Source of the DNA: DAOTTI01 sp034437795
Lineage (GTDB): Bacteria > Chloroflexota > UBA11872 > UBA12225
Direction of reading: 5' to 3'
Assembly (NCBI GenBank): GCA_034437795.1
Contig: DAOTTI010000288.1
Coordinates: 1 to 10,560 of the forward strand
Length of the DNA stretch: 10,560 nucleotides
The position numbers were made by a program, and so were the translations under genes. Position 1 is the stretch's first letter. Each line of letters begins with the position of its first letter. Under the pieces are notes generated by a model. That model was not told the origin of the DNA. It was given only the letters and a program-made list of their open reading frames with translations, and did no database searches. This document shows positions 1 through 6,483 of the stretch, in pieces.

Positions 1-1
1 C

Positions 2-1222
2 CTCGCCGGCCAGCGGTTCGAGCCCGCCGGCATCCACTGGGTCGCCCACCGGCTGCTGGTGGCGGTGCAGGCCGGTGTCCCGCCGGACGCCGTGCTGCTG
101 CTGGGGCGGCAGGCGCAGACGGCGCGCCTGCAGGCCATGGGCCTGCTGCAGGATCTCTCCGGCCTCATGCGCCAGGCGCGCCGGCGCTTCGGCGCGCTGC
201 CCCGCGTGACCGAGCAGTGGCACGTCGTGGCCGGCACCTGGTTCGCCGTGCCGTACTACCAACGGCTGGTTGGCCACTGGGTACGGGCGGCGGCCCTGCG
301 GGGCGCCGGCCTCGACCCGGGCCGCGACTTCTTCTGGCAGTGGGACCGCATGCGCGACGCCCTGGGGGCGCTGGCCGCGCCGGAGCAGGGCTACTGGCCG
401 TGGGGCATCGGCACGGCCCCGACGGCCGATACCGACGCCTGGTGCTGGAACGTCATCAACTCGTTCGGCGGCGGGCTGGCCAACCAGCGGGGCGAACGCG
501 TCACCCTGGCGTCACGGGAGACCGTTGCAGCTGTGGAATGGCTGGCGGAGACGGTCCGCGCCCTCACCGCGCGGCAGGCGCTCCCCCCACCGTCGGCCGC
601 CTGGACGGACGCCGAGAAGAACGCCGCCTTTCGAGCCGGCATCACCGGATACACCTTTAGCGATCGGCTGCTGGGCGGGGATACGGACACAGGTGTCTCC
701 CCTCGTCCCGTGGGAGACGGAGCGTCGCCGGGTGTGCCCCGAGCCGGAGACGCGGTTCGTGACCTGGAGGCCGTCTATCTGCGGGCGCCGGAAGGGCCAG
801 TGGCGCGCGTGCCGGCCACCAGCGGGGGCGCCGTCTGGTACGTCCCGCGAGGGGCGCCGGCAGAGATGGTGGAACGCCTGCTGGAGGCGTTGCTGGAGCC
901 ACGCGCGCAGCAGGCGATCTGGGCGCCCGGGGGCGCCTTTGCGCTGCCGGCATATGAGGCGGGATGGCAGGATCCCTCCCTGCAGGGCCTGCCTGGCGGG
1001 GCCAACGCCCGCCGCTTTCGTGAGGAATTGCGGTCGGGCGCCGCCACCGCCGATGGCAACGCCGGTCCCCCGGCGCCGGCCGCACAGGCTACTGCCGACC
1101 TGCGGCTGGCGGCCGGCATGCTGCGCGCCGCCTTGGCCGGGCGCTCCGCCCGCGACGCCGTCGCCGGCGCGGCGCAGCAGGCGGAGCAGCTCTTCCGCGA
1201 CTTCGGGCTGCCGCGCGCCTGA
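2..1222 (+). CDS. ABC transporter sugar solute-binding protein, 5' end outside window
   Basis: The frame is open from the left edge to a TGA stop, giving 406 residues. A GTG at 59 is unlikely to be the start because homology to the downstream paralogue (1673-3058) continues upstream of it. By that comparison about 85-95 N-terminal residues, including any signal peptide, lie outside the window. Shared blocks include AGVPPDAVLLLG (AGQPVDMIFHG in the paralogue), the AVPYYQRLVGHWVRA region (GLPFYDRVGGYWLRA), the WNVINSFGGGLANQRG region (WNIIWQWGGALADPTG), a WTDAEKNAAFRAGITGYT block, and a C-terminal LPAYEAGWQDP (VPAYEDRWNNP). The known family role is extracytoplasmic capture of sugars for an ABC importer. 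The protein is unusually rich in Ala and Arg. It carries roughly 15 extra residues (Gly/Pro/Asp-rich, encoded around 675-750) and a Pro/Ala-rich stretch near 1050-1090, neither matched in the paralogue. It may bind a different ligand or be diverging. The family call is firm; the substrate is unknown. Confidence 0.85.
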   Translation, partial: LAGQRFEPAGIHWVAHRLLVAVQAGVPPDAVLLLGRQAQTARLQAMGLLQDLSGLMRQARRRFGALPRVTEQWHVVAGTWFAVPYYQRLVGHWVRAAALRGAGLDPGRDFFWQWDRMRDALGALAAPEQGYWPWGIGTAPTADTDAWCWNVINSFGGGLANQRGERVTLASRETVAAVEWLAETVRALTARQALPPPSAAWTDAEKNAAFRAGITGYTFSDRLLGGDTDTGVSPRPVGDGASPGVPRAGDAVRDLEAVYLRAPEGPVARVPATSGGAVWYVPRGAPAEMVERLLEALLEPRAQQAIWAPGGAFALPAYEAGWQDPSLQGLPGGANARRFREELRSGAATADGNAGPPAPAAQATADLRLAAGMLRAALAGRSARDAVAGAAQQAEQLFRDFGLPRA

Positions 1223-1261
1223 GCCCACCTACGGCCGCCATTGACGCCTTCTCGCTGCTCC

Positions 1262-1301
1262 CTGGGCGCGGGCGCGCGCAAACGTTCTCGATGGCGCCCA
1301 G
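1262..1301 (+). terminator. Possible stem-loop after first binding-protein gene
   Basis: CTGGGCGC (1262-1269) and GCGCCCAG (1294-1301) are perfect 8-base complements around a 24-base loop, 40 bases after the stop at 1222. There is no following T-run, so it is not a canonical intrinsic terminator. A chance match in GC-rich DNA is possible. Confidence 0.25.
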
Positions 1302-1316
1302 CCCTAGCCGCCGTCC

Positions 1317-1396
1317 CCGCGTCTCCGTGCCTCCGCATCCCCGTGTCCCCGTGTCTCCATGTCGCCGTGTCTCCATGTCGCCGTGTCTCCGCGTCG
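1317..1396. repeat. Period-8 tandem repeat, ten degenerate units
   Basis: Ten consecutive octamers start at 1317 and fit CCRYGTCN closely: CCGCGTCT, CCGTGCCT, CCGCATCC, CCGTGTCC, CCGTGTCT, CCATGTCG, CCGTGTCT, CCATGTCG, CCGTGTCT, CCGCGTCG. The 16-mer CCGTGTCTCCATGTCG occurs twice in succession from 1349. On the other strand the unit reads like AGACACGG. Because 8 is not a multiple of 3, the array is open in several frames and produces Arg/His/Gly/Asp/Thr-rich pseudo-peptides that could be misannotated as proteins. Confidence 0.9.
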
Positions 1397-1431
1397 GGGC
1401 GGAGCGGGGCCAGGCCGTGCGGCGGTGGTCG

Positions 1432-1476
1432 TCATTCCCCCTCTCTCGCGTGCGGGAGAGGGGGCCAGGGGGTGAG
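1432..1476 (-). repeat. REP-like palindromic repeat, copy 1
   Basis: A 12-base-pair stem (1437-1448 with 1453-1464, one G-T pair) closes on a 4-base loop. Read on the minus strand the element is ACCCCCTGGCCCCCT, stem, then GGGGGAATG. The same two flanks frame the hairpin at 9517-9558, so these are two copies of one dispersed family. The pyrimidine-rich arm, loop, purine-rich arm design resembles bacterial repetitive extragenic palindromes. Confidence 0.8.
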
Positions 1477-1514
1477 AGCTGCCTTCTGCCGGCTGTTCCG
1501 TGGGCGCCGAGGGG

Positions 1515-1543
1515 TTGCAGAGGAACCGCCGGTCGCTCATAAT
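1515..1543 (+). promoter_or_regulatory. Candidate sigma-70-type promoter for second binding-protein gene
   Basis: TTGCAG (1515-1520) and CATAAT (1538-1543) are separated by 17 bases. The -10 matches TATAAT at 5 of 6 positions; the -35 matches TTGACA only at its first three. It would give a leader of about 120 bases before the ATG at 1673. The A/T-rich -10 stands out in this GC-rich gap, but no operator is recognised. Confidence 0.4.
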
Positions 1544-1672
1544 GGCGTTGCGGGGCCAGCCGACGAGTGCGCAATCGAACGCCCAGCGCGACGCGCTCGG
1601 TCGGTCCGGCCTTCCCCCAGGGATGCGCCGGCGCATGGCCCGAATAGAACACGCAGTGGAGGGTTAGCGAAG

Positions 1673-3058
1673 ATGAAGCGGGTCACAAGACGGGGGTTTC
1701 TCGGTCAGGCTGCGACGGCCGCGGGAGCGCTTTCAGCGGCCACGGCCGGCCTGGCGCCCTCAATGGCGCAGGCGGGCCATCCGGCCCAGGCACGGCTGCA
1801 GGGCAAGCTGCAGGTCGTGCAGGTGCTCGACTTCCATCCGGACCACAACGCCTTCCTGAAGAAGACGATCACCGACTACGCGGCCGCCCAGCGCTGGGAC
1901 CTGGACCTCAGCGACCTGGCAGGCTTCCTCGCTGGCGCGGACATCTATCAGAAGCTGAACGCCCAGAAACAGGCCGGCCAGCCGGTGGACATGATCTTCC
2001 ACGGCCTCTCGGCGCGCATCCTTAACCTCTTCCAGCTCACGCGGGACGCGACGGCGCTGGTCAACCGCGCCGTGCAGCGCTACGGCCGGCCGTATTCGAG
2101 CGCGCGGGCGACCCACGTCATCGACAACAAGTGGATCGGCCTGCCCTTCTACGACCGCGTTGGCGGCTACTGGCTGCGGGCAGACAAGTTCGCCGAGATG
2201 GGCTACAGCGTCGAGGCCGGCCACTTCGAGACCTGGGAAGGAGTGCTGGAGGCCTGCAAGGCGGTCTCTCGCCCCGACCAGAACTTCTACGGCTGGGGCA
2301 TGACCGTCAACCGCTCCGGCGACGGTGAGAGCCTGGTCTGGAACATCATCTGGCAGTGGGGCGGCGCCCTGGCCGATCCCACGGGGCAGATCGTCACCCT
2401 CTACTCGCCGGAGACGATCGACGCCATGACCTGGCTCTCCAACATCTACCTCAATCCCGACCTCGCCTATATCCTCCCGCCGGGCGTCAACTCCTGGACC
2501 GATCCATCCAACAACGAGGCCTACCTGGCGGGGACTATCGGCTTCACCTCCAACGCCGGCACCGTCTACGCCAAGGCCGTCTTCGACGGCAATCCCGTGG
2601 CCGATGTCACCGACCTCATCCAGGTGCCCCTTGGCCCGTACGGCGTGCGCCTGCAAGGCTCCGGCGGCCACTACTTCTACTTCATGGAAGGCTCGCGCAA
2701 CTTCGACGCCGCGGCCCAGCTGGCGGAATACCTGCTCAGCGATGAGGTCCAGACCGTCCTGTGGCGGACCAGCCCGGGCTACGTCGTGCCGGCATATGAG
2801 GACCGCTGGAACAATCCGATCATCGCCGAGAACCGCATCTCCCAGCGGTTCAAGCCGGTTTCCTTCACGGAGCCGCCTTTCCAGGGCGTCGCCTACCGCG
2901 GCCCGCTCTCGGAGGCGGCCGACGCCGTCAGCGCCGAGAACGTGGCGACGGACATGATGGGCGAGATCCTGGCCGGCAAGCCGGTGGAGGCCGCCGTGCG
3001 GGATGCCCACTTCCGCTGCGTGGCGATCTACCAGTCGTTCGGCTATAAGGGCCGCTAG
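1673..3058 (+). CDS. Tat-exported ABC transporter sugar solute-binding protein
   Basis: This 461-residue family-1 extracellular solute-binding protein (MalE/UgpB-like fold) should capture a sugar or oligosaccharide outside the membrane and pass it to the permease encoded next. The ATG at 1673 is chosen over longer in-frame openings because GGAGGG (1658-1663) lies 9 bases upstream and the protein then begins with a clear twin-arginine signal: T5-R6-R7-G8-F9-L10, an Ala-rich core, and an A32-Q33-A34 cleavage site. There is no lipobox cysteine, so it is predicted to be exported folded and not lipid-anchored, which is unusual if the cell has a single membrane. Typical family blocks follow: VDMIFHG, GLPFYDRVGGYW, TWEGVLEACKA, WNIIWQWGGAL, WTDPSNNEAYLAG and VPAYEDRWNNP. 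It is paralogous to the gene ending at 1222. The permease gene starts 203 bases downstream, behind a hairpin cluster that may favour higher binding-protein levels. The substrate cannot be read from sequence. Confidence 0.93.
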   Translation: MKRVTRRGFLGQAATAAGALSAATAGLAPSMAQAGHPAQARLQGKLQVVQVLDFHPDHNAFLKKTITDYAAAQRWDLDLSDLAGFLAGADIYQKLNAQKQAGQPVDMIFHGLSARILNLFQLTRDATALVNRAVQRYGRPYSSARATHVIDNKWIGLPFYDRVGGYWLRADKFAEMGYSVEAGHFETWEGVLEACKAVSRPDQNFYGWGMTVNRSGDGESLVWNIIWQWGGALADPTGQIVTLYSPETIDAMTWLSNIYLNPDLAYILPPGVNSWTDPSNNEAYLAGTIGFTSNAGTVYAKAVFDGNPVADVTDLIQVPLGPYGVRLQGSGGHYFYFMEGSRNFDAAAQLAEYLLSDEVQTVLWRTSPGYVVPAYEDRWNNPIIAENRISQRFKPVSFTEPPFQGVAYRGPLSEAADAVSAENVATDMMGEILAGKPVEAAVRDAHFRCVAIYQSFGYKGR

Positions 3059-3090
3059 CCCGTAGCCCCTTGGAAGACCGTCGCTCTGGC

Positions 3091-3201
3091 CTCGAGCGGG
3101 CCGGAGGCAGGCGCCCTGCCGGCCCGCTCGAGCGTCCGGAGTCTCCGGAGAGCCTGGAGCGTGGGAGCAGGGAGTGAGCTCCCCACAGCCACTCCCTGCT
3201 C
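3091..3201 (+). promoter_or_regulatory. Hairpin cluster between binding-protein and permease genes
   Basis: Three inverted repeats lie in series. First, CTCGAGCGGGCCGG (3091-3104) pairs perfectly with 3119-3132 over a 14-base loop that can itself form a small CAGG/CCTG stem. Second, TCCGGAG-T-CTCCGGA (3135-3149) is a near-perfect palindrome. Third, GAGCAGGGAGTG (3165-3176) pairs perfectly with 3190-3201, extendable by GGAGC/GCTCC past a bulge. None has a T-run, so simple intrinsic termination is not indicated. A role in stabilising the upstream mRNA or attenuating read-through into the permease is inferred. Confidence 0.7.
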
Positions 3202-3261
3202 GCTCCGGCCCAACTGCACGACTTCGTCGCCACGGCGGCGCGCCGGGCGTGGAGGTTCATC

Positions 3262-5274
3262 ATGGCAATTCCAGTAGCGCGTCCAGCCGGCCCTGGTCTC
3301 CCCGGCATCCCCGGCGTCGCTGCCGCCGCCGCCTGGCGCCGGTCCTGGGGCCACCGCCTGCGCCGGACGTTCGGGAACGATTGGCTCGCCGGCTACGCGT
3401 TTGCGGCACCCCTCCTGCTCCTCTTGCTCGGGCTGATCGCATGGCCCTTCCTCCAGGCGCTCTGGATGAGCTTTCACGTCGTGGTCGGGCCCCGCTGGGG
3501 CCCGTTCGTCGGCCTGCGGAACTACACCCAGCAGCTGGAGGACCCCATCTTCCGACGGACGTTCTGGCTGACGATCCTCTTCGTGGCCGAGTCCGTGGCC
3601 ATCAAGTTCGTGCTAGGGCTGATTGCCGCCCTCTGCCTGCACAACATCCCGCGCTTCCGCGGCGTGCTCACCGCCCTGGTGCTGGCCCCCTTCATCGTGC
3701 CGGAGGTGGTCACGGCCGCTACCTTCCGCTTCCTGTATAACCCCGTCTTCGGCGGGCTGAACGCCACCGCCATGGCCATCTATAACGCCACTGGCGGAGT
3801 GGAGCGGTGGGGCATCTTCAGGGGCTTTCCCTGGACGGGCGACCCCGCCTGGGCCTTGCAGTGCATCGTGGCGGTCAACGTGTGGAAGGGCATCCCCTTC
3901 TTCACGCTCCTGGCGCTGGCGGGGCTCAAAGCCATCGACCGCGAGCTGTACGACGCCGCGGCCGTGGACGGCGCCAACGCCTGGCAGCGCTTCCTGCACA
4001 TCACCCTGCCGGGCCTGCGCTACGTGATCATCGTGGAGACCCTGTTCTCCACCATCTCCACCTTCAACACCTTCGGCATCGTCTGGCTGATCACCGGCGG
4101 CGGGCCGGGTGGCGCCACCCGTCTCTACGCCGTGCGGGCGGTGGAGCTGATCGGGAGCCTGCGCTACGGGCACGCGGTGGCGGTGGCCATGCTGATCGCC
4201 CCCATCCTGGCCTGCGCCGTGATCGTCCTGGGACGCTACATGCGCGCCGGGCAGCGGGGCTTCGAAGAGAAGGAAGGCGTTCTCTATCTCACCCTGATGT
4301 TCCTGCTCTGGCCGGTGAAGATGGCGCTGCGGCTGGTGGTCAAGCTCTTCTGGCTCGTGAACGGGGTCGTGGAGCTGGTCTGCTCCCAGCTGGCGCGGGC
4401 CTTCTTCTTCCTCACCGCCCGCGGCAGCGCGCGCCGGAAGCGGCGCTTCAGCCGGCTGGGCATGGGGCTGGTAATCGGCGTGCCCCTCTTCCTGATTACC
4501 TTCTTCGAGCTGTTCCCCTTCTACTGGATCGTGATCACCGCCTTCAAGAGCAATCTCCAATTCCAGCAGCGCATGTCGGTCTTCTGGCCCAATCCGTGGA
4601 CGCTGGAGCACTTCCAGACCCTGCTGTTCAAGACGTCGTTCCTGCTCTGGACGCGCAACACCGTGCTGGTGGCGGCCGCAGCGACGGCCATCAGCCTGAT
4701 CGTGTCCTCGCTGGGCGCCTACGCCCTGGTGCGGCTGCGCTGGCGCGGGGCCGGCTTTCTTTCTACCGCCATCCTGATCACCTACCTCATGCCCCCCATC
4801 ATGATGGTGGTGCCCCTGTTCCAGCTGTTCGCGACCCTGCGCATCGCCAACTCGCTGTGGGTGCTGATCGTCGCCTATCCCACGCTGCTGATGCCCTTCG
4901 CCTGCTGGCTGCTGATGGGCTACTACCGGAGCATCCCCGAGGAGCTGGAGGAGGCGGCGCTCATCGACGGCTGCAACAAGCTGCAGGGCTTCCTGCGCAT
5001 CGTGCTCCCGCTCACCCTGCCGGCGCTGGTGGCGGTGGCCATGCTGGCGGTCACCAGCTCCTGGAACGAGTTCCTCTACGCCTTCGTGTTCATCCAGAGT
5101 AACGAGGCCACCACGCTGCCCGTCGGTCTGGGCCGCCTGATCTTCGGCGACGTCTTCCCGTGGGGCCAGATGATGGCCGCCTCGGTGCTGATGACCATCC
5201 CCGTGATGATCTTCTACTGGCTCTCGCAGCGCTTCCTCGTGGAAGGGCTGACGGCCGGGAGCGTCAAAGGCTAA
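3262..5274 (+). CDS. Fused MalF-MalG-type ABC sugar permease
   Basis: This 670-residue membrane protein combines both permease subunits of a carbohydrate ABC importer, which are normally two genes (malF/malG, ugpA/ugpE). Residues about 1-330 are MalF/UgpA-like and 399-670 are MalG/UgpE-like. Each half has its own EAA loop, the contact site for the ATPase: E228 to P250 (ELYDAAAVDGA, then FLHITLP) and E561 to P583 (ELEEAALIDGC, then FLRIVLP). The second half also has the typical FYWIVITAFKS start and SSWNEFLYAFVF block. Between the halves, residues 327-398 contain two or so extra hydrophobic segments (about 340-356 and 358-384) and a basic RRKRR (391-395). An even number of extra helices would keep both halves in normal orientation. 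The ATG at 3262 has GGAGG 6 bases upstream. No stop or frameshift separates the halves. It should work with the binding protein upstream; no ATPase gene is in the window. Confidence 0.92.
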   Translation: MAIPVARPAGPGLPGIPGVAAAAAWRRSWGHRLRRTFGNDWLAGYAFAAPLLLLLLGLIAWPFLQALWMSFHVVVGPRWGPFVGLRNYTQQLEDPIFRRTFWLTILFVAESVAIKFVLGLIAALCLHNIPRFRGVLTALVLAPFIVPEVVTAATFRFLYNPVFGGLNATAMAIYNATGGVERWGIFRGFPWTGDPAWALQCIVAVNVWKGIPFFTLLALAGLKAIDRELYDAAAVDGANAWQRFLHITLPGLRYVIIVETLFSTISTFNTFGIVWLITGGGPGGATRLYAVRAVELIGSLRYGHAVAVAMLIAPILACAVIVLGRYMRAGQRGFEEKEGVLYLTLMFLLWPVKMALRLVVKLFWLVNGVVELVCSQLARAFFFLTARGSARRKRRFSRLGMGLVIGVPLFLITFFELFPFYWIVITAFKSNLQFQQRMSVFWPNPWTLEHFQTLLFKTSFLLWTRNTVLVAAAATAISLIVSSLGAYALVRLRWRGAGFLSTAILITYLMPPIMMVVPLFQLFATLRIANSLWVLIVAYPTLLMPFACWLLMGYYRSIPEELEEAALIDGCNKLQGFLRIVLPLTLPALVAVAMLAVTSSWNEFLYAFVFIQSNEATTLPVGLGRLIFGDVFPWGQMMAASVLMTIPVMIFYWLSQRFLVEGLTAGSVKG

Positions 5275-5303
5275 CCGGGCCTATTCAGCGCCAGCGAGAA
5301 GTT

Positions 5304-5458
5304 CCATCTCCCTATGGGAGGGGGCTACGGTGGTGCACTTCATCGCCATCGGTCTGCTGGCCGACTCCCTCTCCCTATGGGAGGGGGCTACGGGCTGGGC
5401 AGGAAGGGTTTGTACGCCCGGCGCACTCCCTCTCCCTATGGGGGGGCTACGGTGAGGG
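5304..5458 (-). repeat. Three clustered REP-like palindromic repeats, copies 2-4
   Basis: Three direct copies of a CTCCCTATGGGAG hairpin followed by GGGGCTACGG lie at 5308-5330, 5371-5393 and 5432-5452, about 62 bases apart. The first two cores (23 bases) are identical; the third lacks two bases in the G-run. Copies 2 and 3 share an upstream ACTCCCT, and copies 1 and 3 are followed by TG. Read on the minus strand they match the general plan of the repeats at 1432 and 9517. They fill much of the 306-base gap between the convergent permease and membrane-protein genes; no gene is seen here. Confidence 0.85.
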
Positions 5459-5484
5459 CTCCGCTAGGGTGATCTGGCTTGCTT

Positions 5485-5532
5485 CGCCCCGACGGTTCAG
5501 CTCGTGGCGCGCCTGTCGCGCCTATCGGGGCG
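5485..5532. terminator. Nested stem-loop between convergent genes
   Basis: CGCCCCGA (5485-5492) pairs with TCGGGGCG (5525-5532), and inside it GGCGCG (5506-5511) pairs with CGCGCC (5517-5522) over a 5-base loop. It sits between the permease stop (5274) and the convergent gene's stop (5581), where a bidirectional transcription barrier would be useful. There is no T-run on either side, so the terminator role is only inferred from position and structure. Confidence 0.35.
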
Positions 5533-5580
5533 TAGGGTGCCAAGCGGCCGCATATGGCGCCGGCCCAACCGCTTGCCCGC

Positions 5581-6483
5581 TCAGGTCATGGCGCGCCTCG
5601 GGCGGCGCCAGGCCACGGCCAGGCACAGGGCCGCCAGCAGGAATGCCACCAGCGTGGCCCAGAGGCCCCATTGCGCGCCCCGCACCTCGCCGGGCCCGAG
5701 CAGGTCGTTGGGCCGCGGCGCCGTCGCGACCTTAGCGAGCACGTAGCCGGCGCCGGCGGCCCCACCGGTCGAGAGCAGGATCGTCCAAAGCTGGCAGAAC
5801 AGACGGTCACGCGCCTCGCGCAGGTGCCCCCAGAGCAGCGAGAAGACGGCAATACCAATGGCCGCCAGCGGGACGCCGTAGAGCAACGTCTGAGGCAGTT
5901 GGTCGGGACGCTCCTCAATAATGGCGGCCCCGGCGCCAGTGATGCTGGCCCCCGCCTGCGCCGTCTGGATGGCCTGGGCCGTGGCGGCCGCCTGCGTGGC
6001 GATGGCGGCCCCCGCCGGCTGGCGCGTGGGCAGCGTGAGGTCTGACTGGTCCGCGCCAGCGCCAGCAGCCGGCGCCCCTGGGGCCACGGTGGGGATGCGC
6101 GTGGGGAGGGTGAGGCTACCCGCGCCCGCGCCGCCGGGAGCCGTGCCCGCAACGGGCGTAGGGATGCGCGTGGGCAGCGTCAGGCTCCCCGCCGCGGCCG
6201 TCGGCATCCGCGTGGGGAGAGCGAGCCCCCTAGTGCCGGCGAGCCCGCTGCGGGCGCCGGCCTCGCCAGCGCGGCGTCCTGCCTCACCCCGGGCTAGCTC
6301 GATGCCGGTGAGCACGCTCTCGCCGCCATTGGGCAGGGACGCGGAGACCCACGGTTGGTAGAAACAGACGAGGGCCACGAGGGCGCAGCACGCGCCGGCG
6401 TAACGCGCGAGCTGGCGGCGCTCGAGCCGGACGCGGGTGCGCGGGAAGGCGGGACCTGCCGGGCGTGCTGCCTCTGCCTGCAT
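5581..6483 (-). CDS. Four-helix membrane protein with LPTR-x-P repeats, function unknown
   Basis: This 300-residue protein is not assigned to a named family. The start is placed at the ATG at 6483, not the GTG 15 bases upstream, because GGAGGGAG (complement of 6489-6496) then forms a good ribosome binding site. A basic N-terminus (residues 16-27) precedes a membrane helix at about 28-48, ending in a CFYQPWVS motif. A loop of about 150 residues, predicted outside by the positive-inside rule, follows. It holds four copies of a short motif: LALPTRMPT (87-95), LTLPTRIPT (101-109), LTLPTRIPT (125-133) and LTLPTRQPA (149-157), spaced 14, 24 and 24 residues, in Gly/Ala/Pro linkers. An Ala/Thr/Gln-rich, probably helical stretch follows (161-178). 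Three more helices lie at about 200-219, 231-252 and 271-292. The LPTR motif is not a sortase LPXTG signal. The gene converges on the permease and diverges from the Uma2 gene, so it is probably its own transcription unit. Confidence 0.75.
   Translation of the reverse strand: MQAEAARPAGPAFPRTRVRLERRQLARYAGACCALVALVCFYQPWVSASLPNGGESVLTGIELARGEAGRRAGEAGARSGLAGTRGLALPTRMPTAAAGSLTLPTRIPTPVAGTAPGGAGAGSLTLPTRIPTVAPGAPAAGAGADQSDLTLPTRQPAGAAIATQAAATAQAIQTAQAGASITGAGAAIIEERPDQLPQTLLYGVPLAAIGIAVFSLLWGHLREARDRLFCQLWTILLSTGGAAGAGYVLAKVATAPRPNDLLGPGEVRGAQWGLWATLVAFLLAALCLAVAWRRPRRAMT

Larger units (their letters stand above)
1223..1672. other. 450-base intergenic region with tandem repeat, palindrome and promoter
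   Basis: No credible gene is seen here. Long open frames cross the region on both strands, but they consist of the period-8 repeat read in different frames and lack good ribosome binding sites. In order it holds a possible hairpin 40 bases after the first binding-protein stop, a ten-unit octamer array, a palindromic repeat shared with 9517-9558, a candidate sigma-70-type promoter, and a leader of about 125 bases before the second binding-protein gene. Confidence 0.7.

Noticed and set aside
149..157. LPTR repeats of the membrane protein (residues, encoded near 6030) as sortase signals
   Set aside because: The motif lacks the Gly of LPXTG, is internal and repeated, and is followed by three more membrane helices.
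1089..1652. Minus-strand open frame with RRHGDMET-like repeats
   Set aside because: Its periodicity comes from the period-8 DNA repeat, and its other half is the antisense of the binding-protein gene.
1241..1672. N-terminal extension of the second binding protein
   Set aside because: It crosses the octamer array and palindrome, has no signal sequence or binding site, and the internal ATG at 1673 has both a good ribosome binding site and a Tat signal.
1760..3010. Long minus-strand open frame opposite the second binding protein
   Set aside because: It is the antisense shadow of a well-supported gene in GC-rich DNA; no family resemblance is visible.
3613..4611. Long minus-strand open frame opposite the permease
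   Set aside because: It is rich in His, Gln, Glu and Gly, as expected from the complement of hydrophobic GC-rich codons, with no recognisable domain.
5308..5452. Possible CRISPR array of three repeats
   Set aside because: The repeats are G/C-run palindromes matching a family dispersed between genes throughout the window, the third is two bases shorter, and no cas gene is present.
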